DNA from: an uncultured Dorea sp.
GTDB taxonomy: Bacteria > Bacillota_A > Clostridia > Lachnospirales > Lachnospiraceae
DNA length: 8,258 bases
Assembly (NCBI GenBank): GCA_948468495.1
Contig: CAOKJI010000059.1
Location: 1 to 8,258 of the forward strand
Direction: 5' to 3'
Part shown: in pieces, positions 1-6,311 of the stretch
Numbering within the stretch: the stretch's first letter is position 1
How the letters are laid out: each line of letters opens with the position of its first letter
Translations under genes and position numbers: made by a program
The notes under the pieces: model-generated
The model's database searches: none
What the model saw: only the letters and a program-made list of their open reading frames with translations
Told to the model about the DNA's origin: nothing

Positions 1-556
1 GAATATGCTCTGCCAGTTCATCGGACGCAGCGTCCCGAATCAGGATACGAATCTTCCCGTTCTCTTTATCGCTCTCGTCCACCTCAATCGACAAAATCCC
101 AGACCTCGTCAGGTCAGGCTCAGCATTCCCCTCCGTCAGCTCCGTATCGGAGACATTGGCGGCAGTCTGACCATCCGCTGTATCCTCCTGCAAAGGTTCC
201 AGAACAGCTGCATCTTCCCCCTTCTTTTCAGAGAGAACCGGCTGGACGTTTTCCGTCAGTTCATTCTTATTATCAATCTGTTCGGTTTCCGCTTCCGTAT
301 CCTGTCTGCTGCCGCTTTGCTTTGTATCCCCTGCTAACGGTTCCTGCGTCAGCACATTCCCTGGCAGAATACCTTCTGCCGCCGGTCCTTCCGACACAGC
401 CTCTTTTGACGCCTCATCTCCTGATAATAGCTCTTCTGACCGGGTCTCCTCTGATACTGCATCTCCTGACGCAATATCCCCCTCTGCAAACGCAGTTCCC
501 GTAAATAAGAAGCATACAACTAGGAGCAAAGCCACGCTTCTCTTCACTTTCTTCAT
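1..556 (-). CDS. Secreted acidic low-complexity surface protein, N-terminal part (C-terminus beyond left edge)
   Basis: This is an open frame of 185 codons that reads from an ATG at 556 to the left edge without a stop, so the gene is partial. Residues 1-24 form a classic Sec signal peptide: KKVKR, then the hydrophobic core VALLLVVCFLFTG, then a probable cleavage site after AFA. Residues 25 to about 150 are a disordered-looking acidic linker rich in Ser, Glu, Asp, Gly and Thr, with recurring SGD and SEE units. From about residue 152 (SGILSIEVDES...) the sequence becomes more regular and beta-like, as if a folded domain begins. A strong AGGAGG lies 7 bases before the ATG. The gene starts 28 bases after the glycosyltransferase stop, so it is probably the next gene of the glycan export operon. 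It lacks an LPXTG or lipobox in the visible part. I do not recognise the family. Secretion is well supported; function is unknown. Confidence 0.85.
   Translation of the reverse strand, partial: MKKVKRSVALLLVVCFLFTGTAFAEGDIASGDAVSEETRSEELLSGDEASKEAVSEGPAAEGILPGNVLTQEPLAGDTKQSGSRQDTEAETEQIDNKNELTENVQPVLSEKKGEDAAVLEPLQEDTADGQTAANVSDTELTEGNAEPDLTRSGILSIEVDESDKENGKIRILIRDAASDELAEHI
389..469 (-). repeat. Degenerate Ser-Gly-Asp / Ser-Glu-Glu repeat in the secreted protein
   Basis: Residues about 30-56 of the partial secreted protein carry imperfect units SGDAVSEE, SEELLSGDEAS and SKEAVSE. On the plus strand the DNA shows recurrent tctcctga and ctcttctga words. This looks like a degenerate short-unit expansion just after the signal peptide. 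It is more likely a flexible wall-spanning linker than a folded domain. Confidence 0.5.
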
Positions 557-563
557 CTCATTT

Positions 564-569
564 CCTCCT
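564..569 (-). promoter_or_regulatory. Shine-Dalgarno of the secreted protein gene
   Basis: The minus strand reads CAGGAGGAAATGAGATGAAG. The perfect AGGAGG sits 7 bases before the ATG at 556-554. An earlier ATG at 561-559 is in another frame and meets a stop after one sense codon, so the start at 556 is the better choice. The site fixes the start of a gene that is otherwise only partly visible. Confidence 0.8.
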
Positions 570-584
570 GCTTACTCATATAAC

Positions 585-3071
585 TTACCCCAGGGTAAAC
601 GGCGCTCTGGTAACAGGGAAATTCCTGTTATAGAAGGGATCTCCCTCTTCCAGAATCTTTTTCCATTTAACCTGAAACTTATCTATTTCTCCTTCAAATC
701 GTTTCAGCTTCTCTTCCGTATCCTCATATCCTCTGGATTTGGACTCATAATGATACCATTCTGAAAAGGCGTTAAAGACTATCATCTTCCCTAATTCTCT
801 TAGCTTCAGACAGTAGTCCACATCATTGCAGGCTACGACGAACTGCTCGTCGAATCCTCCCACCTTTTCAAACAGCGATTTTCTGGTCATCATACAGGCC
901 GCGGTCACCGCGCTGTAATTGCAGTTGATTCTGGCTCGTACCATATAACCGTAATCGTCTCTGCCTATCCCTGTATTCACATGACCCGCATAATTGCCGA
1001 ATCCTACCACTACTCCTGCATGCTGGACCGTATCGTCGCCATAGAGAAGCTTCGCTCCCACAGCGCCCACATCCTCTCTCATACAGCATCCTAACATCTC
1101 TTCCATAGATTCCGGCGCAATCAACTCCGTATCATTATTCAGGAACAGAAGATATTCTCCCTTCGCATACCGAACTCCATAATTGTTAATCGCAGAATAA
1201 TTAAATCCTCCTTCCCACACAATTACTTTTACCTGTTCATACTCTGCTTTGATTCGCTCATAATATGCAAAGGTTTCCGCCTGTTCGCTGTTATTCTCCA
1301 CAATAATCACTTCAAAATTCGTGTAACTGCTCTTCTCAAACAGTGATTTGATGCAGGTATCCAAATCCTCCGTATGGTCCTTATTTGCAATAATAACAGA
1401 TATCAATGGATTCCCGGGCGTAGCATACTTTACATGATACATCCCCCACAATCCCAGATGTTCTACTGTCGCGTCGATGTGCATTCTCTCCAGATGTGCC
1501 TCGATGGCTTTCTTTCCCGCTTCATAAGCGTACATCTTGCTTTCTGGATTGCCTGCGACAGAATTCATATGGATTCTCCAGTGATACAGAATCATTGGAA
1601 TATGCTTAATTTTCTTTGAAATCTCAATGCAGCGGAACATCAGATCATAATCCTGCGAGCCGTCGTATTCGCTTCGGAATCCTCCGACCTGCTCCATAAT
1701 CTCAGCCTTCACCACAAAGAAATGGGTAATATAATTATGGGAGCGGAACAAATCAATACTGAAATCCGGCTTAAAATTCGGGTCAATATGCTCCTTTTCC
1801 TCATCCGTCACCTTATCTTCATCTGTATAAATAATATCATAATCATCTTCCTGCAAAGACTTCACAACTTCATATAGCGCATTCGGCGCCAGAATATCAT
1901 CATGGTCAAACAACCCGATATATTCTCCCGACACAAGCTCCAACGCGCCGTTTGTATTCCCCGCGATTCCGAAATTCTTCTCCAGAATCTTATACTTAAT
2001 CCTTTCATCCAGCATATGGTATCTCTTAAGCTCGGCTTCCACCGCTGAATCGCCTTCGCTTCCGTCTGCGATACACAGCTCCCAGTTCGGATAGGACTGA
2101 GCACGCACAGATTCAATCATCTCTTGTAAATGATGCACTGGCGTCTTATAAGTCGGCACAATCAGGCTAATCTTCGGCTGCCTGTCAAATACCGTATCCC
2201 TCTGCTCCTGCAGCTCCTTCTCAGAAGGCATGTGCTCCTTAAACCAGACCTTATACGGCTTGCCCGACGTATTCACACGCATAATGATGTATTCCTTCAG
2301 GCCATGAACCCCATTCTCTTTCACGTAAGACAGAATCTCATGGGCGGCGCTCGGCTTCATATGCTTCAGCGCTTCCCTTGCGAATCCGGTCTTTGAACGA
2401 ATCTTCTGTTTCTTCTGCACCTCTTCAAGATTAAGCCTGATATACTTCCTTCTTAACCCATCGGAGAAAACCAGACGAAAATCCTTTCCATCGCTTCGGA
2501 AAAATTCCAGCTTGAAACCACAGTATTTATCCTTCTCTTTTACAAGCCGCGCTTCAATCAGATCTGCTCTGGCCTCTTTCTGCATTCTGACGTCCACTTT
2601 CCTGTCGTCCTGATTCAGAACGTCAATCTGTACCGCGTCGCTGCCCTTTACCGATGTAATCCATCCGGCAATATACACCTTCTTATCATCCAGCCTGATT
2701 CCGTCAATCTGATAGGACATCGTACTGGAGTCCGTCGCCCGCACAATATCTTTCTGATTCATATCGACAACACGCTTTCTCTTCTTCCCGTTCATCAGGT
2801 AGAATTGAAAGCTCTCCGGTATCTCGCCGCCTTCTAAATATAATTTCAGACAAAAGCCGCTCTTTTCCTCCACATGATACTTCTGATACTTTAAGGCAAC
2901 GTCCTTTCTGCAAACCTTTTCCAGAACGCCTTCCTCTTTTTTTCCATTCAGAACCGCCGCAAAACGAATCTCTCCGCCTTCGCTCCCAAATCCCCATCCG
3001 TTCACACGTATATAGCGCTCTCCCGGCTTAATCCGGTATTTCACTTCATCAATATGATATCTGATTCCCAT
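585..3071 (-). CDS. Bifunctional glycosyltransferase: two GT2 domains behind tandem beta-modules
   Basis: This 828-residue cytosolic protein probably adds two kinds of sugar or linkage to a growing surface polysaccharide. Two GT-A (GT2) domains are visible. Domain A (about 300-530) has the strand SLIVPTYK, an acidic metal/nucleotide motif DHDD (389-392), and DGSQDYDL (470-477) as the probable catalytic-acid region. Domain B (about 555-800) has SVIIANKDH, NND (645-647), NDVDYCLKL (749-757) and HYESKSRG (774-781). The last two resemble the rhamnosyltransferase-like RfbF/WbbL/Rgp groups. Residues 8-215 contain two similar beta-rich modules of unknown role. No signal peptide or TM helix is evident. 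The start at 3071 has an AGGGGG site 5 bases upstream, and the gene follows the two-TM protein by 11 bases. The glycosyltransferase assignment is secure; sugar donor and product are not determinable here. Confidence 0.92.
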   Translation of the reverse strand: MGIRYHIDEVKYRIKPGERYIRVNGWGFGSEGGEIRFAAVLNGKKEEGVLEKVCRKDVALKYQKYHVEEKSGFCLKLYLEGGEIPESFQFYLMNGKKRKRVVDMNQKDIVRATDSSTMSYQIDGIRLDDKKVYIAGWITSVKGSDAVQIDVLNQDDRKVDVRMQKEARADLIEARLVKEKDKYCGFKLEFFRSDGKDFRLVFSDGLRRKYIRLNLEEVQKKQKIRSKTGFAREALKHMKPSAAHEILSYVKENGVHGLKEYIIMRVNTSGKPYKVWFKEHMPSEKELQEQRDTVFDRQPKISLIVPTYKTPVHHLQEMIESVRAQSYPNWELCIADGSEGDSAVEAELKRYHMLDERIKYKILEKNFGIAGNTNGALELVSGEYIGLFDHDDILAPNALYEVVKSLQEDDYDIIYTDEDKVTDEEKEHIDPNFKPDFSIDLFRSHNYITHFFVVKAEIMEQVGGFRSEYDGSQDYDLMFRCIEISKKIKHIPMILYHWRIHMNSVAGNPESKMYAYEAGKKAIEAHLERMHIDATVEHLGLWGMYHVKYATPGNPLISVIIANKDHTEDLDTCIKSLFEKSSYTNFEVIIVENNSEQAETFAYYERIKAEYEQVKVIVWEGGFNYSAINNYGVRYAKGEYLLFLNNDTELIAPESMEEMLGCCMREDVGAVGAKLLYGDDTVQHAGVVVGFGNYAGHVNTGIGRDDYGYMVRARINCNYSAVTAACMMTRKSLFEKVGGFDEQFVVACNDVDYCLKLRELGKMIVFNAFSEWYHYESKSRGYEDTEEKLKRFEGEIDKFQVKWKKILEEGDPFYNRNFPVTRAPFTLG
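2427..3050 (-). repeat. Internal duplication: two beta-modules at the N-terminus of the glycosyltransferase
   Basis: Residues about 8-105 and 121-215 of the 828-residue protein align by eye. RYIRVNGW matches KVYIAGW, AAVLNGKK matches IDVLNQDD, and CRKDVAL matches EARADLI. EKSGFCLKLYL then matches DKYCGFKLEFF, and SFQFYLMNGKKRKRV matches DFRLVFSDGLRRKYI. The order and spacing of blocks are preserved, which supports an ancient tandem duplication of a beta-sandwich module of about 95 residues. Such modules could bind glycan or partner proteins, but nothing in the sequence proves this. Confidence 0.6.
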
Positions 3072-3076
3072 ATTTT

Positions 3077-3082
3077 CCCCCT
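3077..3082 (-). promoter_or_regulatory. Shine-Dalgarno of the dual glycosyltransferase gene
   Basis: The minus strand reads TAGAGGGGGAAAATATG. AGGGGG abuts the TAG stop of the upstream two-TM protein gene and lies 5 bases before the ATG at 3071. Ribosomes finishing the upstream gene end on this site, which suggests translational coupling. Confidence 0.65.
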
Positions 3083-3685
3083 CTATCTAAATAATCTGTA
3101 TAGAAACTTAACAAAACCGACAATATAAACAATAAAAATCAGCAGCACGCAATAGGTCTCCAAATCAAACCGGTTTGTAACCGCCTTGATAATCAGCGTC
3201 CCTTCCGTCTCCTTAGCACCTATCTCTAATTTCGTATTCTCCATCGTCTCCGGCTGGTAAACCAGTCCAATCCCTTTGCTTTCTTCCAGATTCTCTTCCA
3301 TGCTTTCAAAACGCGCCGTATAGAACCTGCCTCTGCAGTCCTCAATAGTCGGAAATGAGAAAAGATTCAGCTTGCTGTTCTTGATATCTTCAGCTGGAAG
3401 ACTGCTTTCCGCTACAATATTCCCTGTCACATTATCAATCAGCGTCAGACTCAGGGCCGTACCGGCAGCATCCCCCTGAAGCTGGCACTTGGCAGAAATC
3501 CCATCCAGCGTATCCTCGTTGCATACAAATTCCTGCTCAATCGTTCCTTCAAAAACCCCTGTTCCGATATACTCGCTGCTGTCTACGCTTTTGTCATAGA
3601 TCTTATTGGCCTTCGCAATGTGCGCATAAACAAACGCAGCAATCAGCACAATAATAATTCCTATAATTGTCTTTATCTTCTTCAT
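3083..3685 (-). CDS. Two-TM envelope protein with extracytoplasmic beta-rich domain
   Basis: The 200-residue protein has an N-terminal TM helix (about 5-24, after the basic start MKKIK), an external segment of about 150 residues, and a C-terminal TM helix (about 176-194) followed by the basic tail KFLYRLFR. Both ends would be cytoplasmic, with the middle outside the membrane. The external part alternates polar and hydrophobic residues: FEGTIEQEFVCNEDTLDGI, then ALSLTLIDNVTGNIVAESS, then a FSFPTIEDCRGRFYTARFES block. This resembles jelly-roll modules seen outside the membrane in some Gram-positive polysaccharide-assembly membrane proteins. That similarity is recalled by pattern, not searched. 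Three cysteines (55, 67, 117) lie outside. AGAAGGA stands 7 bases before the ATG. The gene lies between the ABC exporter and the polymer glycosyltransferase, which suggests a role in export, chain capping or handover. I cannot assign a named family. Confidence 0.85.
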   Translation of the reverse strand: MKKIKTIIGIIIVLIAAFVYAHIAKANKIYDKSVDSSEYIGTGVFEGTIEQEFVCNEDTLDGISAKCQLQGDAAGTALSLTLIDNVTGNIVAESSLPAEDIKNSKLNLFSFPTIEDCRGRFYTARFESMEENLEESKGIGLVYQPETMENTKLEIGAKETEGTLIIKAVTNRFDLETYCVLLIFIVYIVGFVKFLYRLFR

Positions 3686-3692
3686 CTACATT

Positions 3693-3699
3693 TCCTTCT
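3693..3699 (-). promoter_or_regulatory. Shine-Dalgarno of the two-TM protein gene
   Basis: The minus strand reads AGAAGGAAATGTAGATG, placing AGAAGGA 7 bases before the ATG at 3685 and just after the ATPase stop (TAG, 3706-3704). The 18-base gap leaves no room for a separate promoter. Confidence 0.6.
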
Positions 3700-3703
3700 T
3701 CAC

Positions 3704-4438
3704 CTAAGATTCACTGTATTCTTTGCAGACAGGCTCCGCATCTCCAAAACGCTTCACACTGCCCCGCTCCAGCCAGACAATCTTATTGCAGATAGACTTC
3801 ACCTGGTCAATACTGTGAGACACAAACAGAATCGTAGTTCCCTGATCCATCATTCTGCGTATCCTCTCGTGACACTTCTCCTGAAAACGAAAATCTCCCA
3901 CAGACAGAACCTCGTCCACAATCAGAATATCCGGAGTTCCGATAGTCGCAATCGCAAAAGCCAGCCTAGACACCATACCAGAGGAAAAATTCTTCACAGG
4001 AACATCCATAAATTCCCTAAGCTCCGAGAAATCAACAATATCCTCATAATGCTCCTGCATCATCTCCCGGGTATAGCCTAAAATCGCGCCGTTCAGATAG
4101 ATATTCTCCCTTGCCGTCAAATCAAAATCAAATCCCGCTCCCAGCTCAATGAGCGGCGCCACCGTTCCATATACGGTCACGCTTCCCTTCGTGGGCTTTA
4201 GCACTCCGGCAATCGTCTTAAGCATCGTACTCTTTCCGCTGCCGTTCAGTCCGATTAACCCTAAAGAATCTCCCTTTTTCACTTCAAAAGACACATCCTT
4301 AAGCGCCCAGAACTCATTATAGGAAATCTGTTTTTTAATACTTCGGATTACATACTCCTTAAAGCTGTCAAACTTCTCTGTGGCAAGATTAAACTTCATT
4401 GACACATGCTCAACTTTTATGATTACTTCATTCTCCAT
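3704..4438 (-). CDS. ABC transporter ATP-binding protein, polysaccharide/teichoic acid export type
   Basis: This ATPase drives export of a lipid-linked surface polysaccharide together with the permease encoded just upstream. In the 244-residue form the Walker A is GLNGSGKST (63-71), the stretch IELGAGFDFDLTARENI (97-113) is typical of the KpsT/Wzt/TagH/RgpD group, the signature is FSSGM (151-155), Walker B is ILIVDE (171-176) and the H-loop is VSHS (206-209). All nucleotide-binding motifs are intact. It ends right after the NBD, so it lacks the C-terminal carbohydrate-binding domain of long Wzt proteins. It is therefore of the short type that does not itself recognise a chain end. I chose the ATG at 4438: AGGAG lies 6 bases upstream of it, while the in-frame GTG at 4441 would be only 3 bases away. 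The gap to the permease stop is 9 bases. Confidence 0.94.
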   Translation of the reverse strand: MENEVIIKVEHVSMKFNLATEKFDSFKEYVIRSIKKQISYNEFWALKDVSFEVKKGDSLGLIGLNGSGKSTMLKTIAGVLKPTKGSVTVYGTVAPLIELGAGFDFDLTARENIYLNGAILGYTREMMQEHYEDIVDFSELREFMDVPVKNFSSGMVSRLAFAIATIGTPDILIVDEVLSVGDFRFQEKCHERIRRMMDQGTTILFVSHSIDQVKSICNKIVWLERGSVKRFGDAEPVCKEYSES

Positions 4439-4444
4439 CACATG

Positions 4445-4449
4445 CTCCT
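4445..4449 (-). promoter_or_regulatory. Shine-Dalgarno overlapping the permease stop, sets the ATPase start
   Basis: The minus strand reads ATTTAGGAGCATGTGATGGAG. AGGAG overlaps the permease stop TAG (4450-4448). Three near starts follow. ATG at 4443 hits TGA immediately, GTG at 4441 is too close, and ATG at 4438 has a normal 6-base spacing. The overlap indicates that permease and ATPase translation are coupled, which fits a fixed subunit ratio. Confidence 0.7.
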
Positions 4450-5224
4450 AAATATTCAAAATAAATTCATCCTGATTCTTATAGAAAATATACAGGCCCG
4501 CCGCCAGAAAAACAACTGTCTCCGCCGTCGCAAGAAGCAGATCTCCAAGGCTAAACACCGTATTGTTAATCATCACGCTCCGAAACATCGTTAGAATATT
4601 GGTCAGCGGATTCAGCATTACAATCTTATACAGCCATCCCGGCAGGATCGACATGGAGTAAATCACCGGCGTAAGGTACATCAGCGCAGTGACAAATACC
4701 GAATACAGATGCATAATGTCCCTGAACTTCACCGTCAGCGCCGCCAAAGCCAGTCCGATTCCTAGCGAAAGCACCACCAGAAGGGCAAGAGGAACCACCG
4801 ACAGCAGAACCGTCCAGTGCAGTTCTGCCCTGGTAACAATCATAACCAGCATCAGGGCAGTAAATGACGCCAGCAGATTGATAAAACTGGAAAATACTCT
4901 TGAAATAACAAACAGATACTTCGGCACATATACCTTCTTAATCAAAGCCGCATTCCCAATCACAGCCGACATGGCATTCGACGTCGCGTCATTATAAAAA
5001 TTGAAGATAATCTGACCGCTGAGCAGATATAACGGGTAATTCTCAATATCAAATTTAAATAAATTTGAAAATACCACTGACAATATAATCATCATCATAA
5101 GAGGGTTCAGCAAAGTCCACAAAACCCCAAGCACCGACCTGCGGTACTTAATCTTCACATCCCTGGACACCAGTTCGTTCAAAAGCGGTCTGAACTTCAT
5201 AAAATTCTGTATATAAACTGACAT
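4448..5224 (-). CDS. ABC-2 type permease, polysaccharide/teichoic acid exporter membrane subunit
   Basis: The 258-residue membrane protein pairs with the ATPase that follows to move a lipid-linked glycan across the cytoplasmic membrane. The N-terminal stretch LVSRDVKIKYRRSVLGVLWT followed by LLNPLMMMI is the hallmark opening of TagG/Wzm/RgpC/KpsM-type permeases: an amphipathic interface helix, then TM1. About six hydrophobic segments are visible, near residues 31-54, 64-80, 108-130, 138-163, 172-192 and 226-248. The family motif NPLTNILTMFR (205-215) precedes the last one. Length is normal for the family. The ATG at 5224 has GGAGG 4 bases upstream and lies about 37 bases downstream of the predicted transcription start, so this is the first gene of its operon. 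Family is secure; the substrate (rhamnan-type polysaccharide, teichoic acid or other) cannot be read from the permease. Confidence 0.94.
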   Translation of the reverse strand: MSVYIQNFMKFRPLLNELVSRDVKIKYRRSVLGVLWTLLNPLMMMIILSVVFSNLFKFDIENYPLYLLSGQIIFNFYNDATSNAMSAVIGNAALIKKVYVPKYLFVISRVFSSFINLLASFTALMLVMIVTRAELHWTVLLSVVPLALLVVLSLGIGLALAALTVKFRDIMHLYSVFVTALMYLTPVIYSMSILPGWLYKIVMLNPLTNILTMFRSVMINNTVFSLGDLLLATAETVVFLAAGLYIFYKNQDEFILNI

Positions 5225-5228
5225 AATA

Positions 5229-5233
5229 CCTCC
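5229..5233 (-). promoter_or_regulatory. Shine-Dalgarno of the permease gene
   Basis: The minus strand reads TTTTGGAGGTATTATGTC. GGAGG sits 4 bases before the ATG at 5224, slightly close but strong. It lies in a short leader of about 37 bases with no room for a riboswitch. Confidence 0.75.
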
Positions 5234-5267
5234 AAAATCTTCCTTAACAATACAAACTCACTTCCAT

Positions 5268-5296
5268 ATTATAACAACTTATTGTATTAAAATCAA
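5268..5296 (-). promoter_or_regulatory. Sigma-A type promoter with extended -10 for the export operon
   Basis: On the minus strand a -35 box TTGATT (5296-5291) is followed by a 17-base spacer and a perfect -10 box TATAAT (5273-5268). A TG dinucleotide one base before it (5276-5275) makes an extended -10 element. Transcription should begin near 5261. The region is AT-rich, and the boxes lie between the terminator of the upstream unit and the permease start, exactly where a promoter is needed. I see no clear operator. Confidence 0.8.
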
Positions 5297-5329
5297 CCGT
5301 ACATCAAGTATTCAAAAAATAAACGTAAC

Positions 5330-5356
5330 AAAAGCAGCCCGATACGGACTGCTTTT
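5330..5356 (-). terminator. Rho-independent terminator after the membrane glycosyltransferase gene
   Basis: The minus strand reads AAAAGCAG, T, CCG, TAT, CGG, G, CTGCTTTT. This gives an 8-bp outer stem, one mismatch, a 3-bp inner stem and a 3-base loop. The 3' arm ends in TTTT and is followed by GTTACGTTTATTTTTT, a broken U-rich run. It lies 18 bases beyond the glycosyltransferase stop. With a partly interrupted T run, some readthrough into the next operon is possible. Confidence 0.75.
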
Positions 5357-5374
5357 CATCAGTACATTTTTATT

Positions 5375-6310
5375 TTATTTCATCTCATCAAACTGAGCTC
5401 TTATTCTGTGCAATTCCATCTCGAAATCCTGCCTGTTTTTCTGGGAAATCGTCTGGAGAATCATTCCGGAGAAAAATGCCTGAATAGCCGACATCAGAAT
5501 GAATCCGCATCCGATGAGCGTCGGGAATCTTGGAACTTCCCCTGTCTTAGCAAATGTTACAATAATAGGCGCAAACAGAACCGCCGCAATCATAGTCAGG
5601 ACAAATGCAAGTGTTCCGAAAAAGCCCAGAGGCTTATAGGTTCTGTAGAGCTTCGCAATTGTGAGCAGCACCTTCATTCCATCGGAATAAGTATTTAACT
5701 TCGATTCGCTCCCCTGGGGCCTGTCCCGATAATCAATGACAACATTCTCCACAAACATATTCTTGTCTGCAGCATGAATACTCATCTCCGTCTCTATCTC
5801 GAATCCCTTCGACAAGACCGGAAAACTCTTAACAAACTGATAGCTGAATGCCCGATACCCTGTCATAATATCCTTAATATCCGTATGGAACAGGACATTG
5901 ATACTCTTTCTGACCAGAGAATTGCCAAAATTATGGAAAGGCCGTTTATTTTCTGTAAAATAGGTTGAGGACAGCCTGTCTCCTACAACCATATCCACAT
6001 GTCTCTCCAATACTTTTTCCGCCATCTTCGGCGCAAATTCCGCAGGATACGTATCGTCTCCGTCCGCCATAATATAGCATTCCGCATCAATCTCCCGGAA
6101 CATCCTTCTGATAACATTTCCTTTTCCCTGCTGATATTCATATCTTACAACCGCCCCGGCCTGTCTCGCTATCCGGTCAGTCCCGTCTGATGAATTGTTA
6201 TCATATACATAGATTACAGCCTCAGGCAGCACCCTCGCAAAATCCGTTACTACTTTTTCTATTGTTTTGCTCTCATTATAGCAGGGAATCAAAACAGCTA
6301 TTTTGTCCAT
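5375..6310 (-). CDS. Membrane GT2 glycosyltransferase, polyprenyl-phosphate sugar synthase type
   Basis: This 311-residue enzyme probably transfers a sugar from a nucleotide donor to undecaprenyl phosphate on the cytoplasmic side. The GT-A domain (about 1-215) shows IPCYNE (8-13), DNNSSDGT (37-44) and the metal-binding motif DGDDTYP (83-89). It also has MTGYRAF (149-155), a substrate-loop block typical of DPM1-like enzymes. Two TM helices follow (about 229-254 and 264-288), then a charged, probably coiled C-terminal tail, as in GtrB-like proteins. Length fits that family. AAAGGGAG lies inside the last codons of the protease gene, 7 bases before the ATG at 6310, and only one base separates the protease stop from this start, so the two are co-translated. 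A terminator follows. Which sugar is carried, and whether the product feeds polymer decoration or protein glycosylation, cannot be told; no GT-C acceptor enzyme is in the window. Confidence 0.9.
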   Translation of the reverse strand: MDKIAVLIPCYNESKTIEKVVTDFARVLPEAVIYVYDNNSSDGTDRIARQAGAVVRYEYQQGKGNVIRRMFREIDAECYIMADGDDTYPAEFAPKMAEKVLERHVDMVVGDRLSSTYFTENKRPFHNFGNSLVRKSINVLFHTDIKDIMTGYRAFSYQFVKSFPVLSKGFEIETEMSIHAADKNMFVENVVIDYRDRPQGSESKLNTYSDGMKVLLTIAKLYRTYKPLGFFGTLAFVLTMIAAVLFAPIIVTFAKTGEVPRFPTLIGCGFILMSAIQAFFSGMILQTISQKNRQDFEMELHRIRAQFDEMK

Positions 6311-6311
6311 A

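Noticed and set aside
5..337. Plus-strand open frame of 110 codons at the left edge
   Set aside because: It lies antisense to the partial secreted protein, which has a signal peptide, a perfect ribosome site and operon context. The plus-strand translation shows no recognisable domain and only composition mirroring the other strand.
585..598. Inverted repeat TTACCC-CA-GGGTAA at the end of the large glycosyltransferase
   Set aside because: The loop is too small for a stable full stem, there is no T run, and it overlaps the stop codon just before a gene with a strong ribosome site, so it is unlikely to be a terminator.
3620..4081. Plus-strand open frame of 153 codons
   Set aside because: It is antisense to the ATPase, whose Walker motifs are intact, and to the start of the two-TM protein. 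Its His/Arg/Asn-rich translation is typical of a shadow frame.
5274..5285. Small palindrome ACAA-CTTA-TTGT in the promoter spacer
   Set aside because: Arms of four bases in AT-rich DNA are expected by chance. It does not extend convincingly, so I did not call it an operator.
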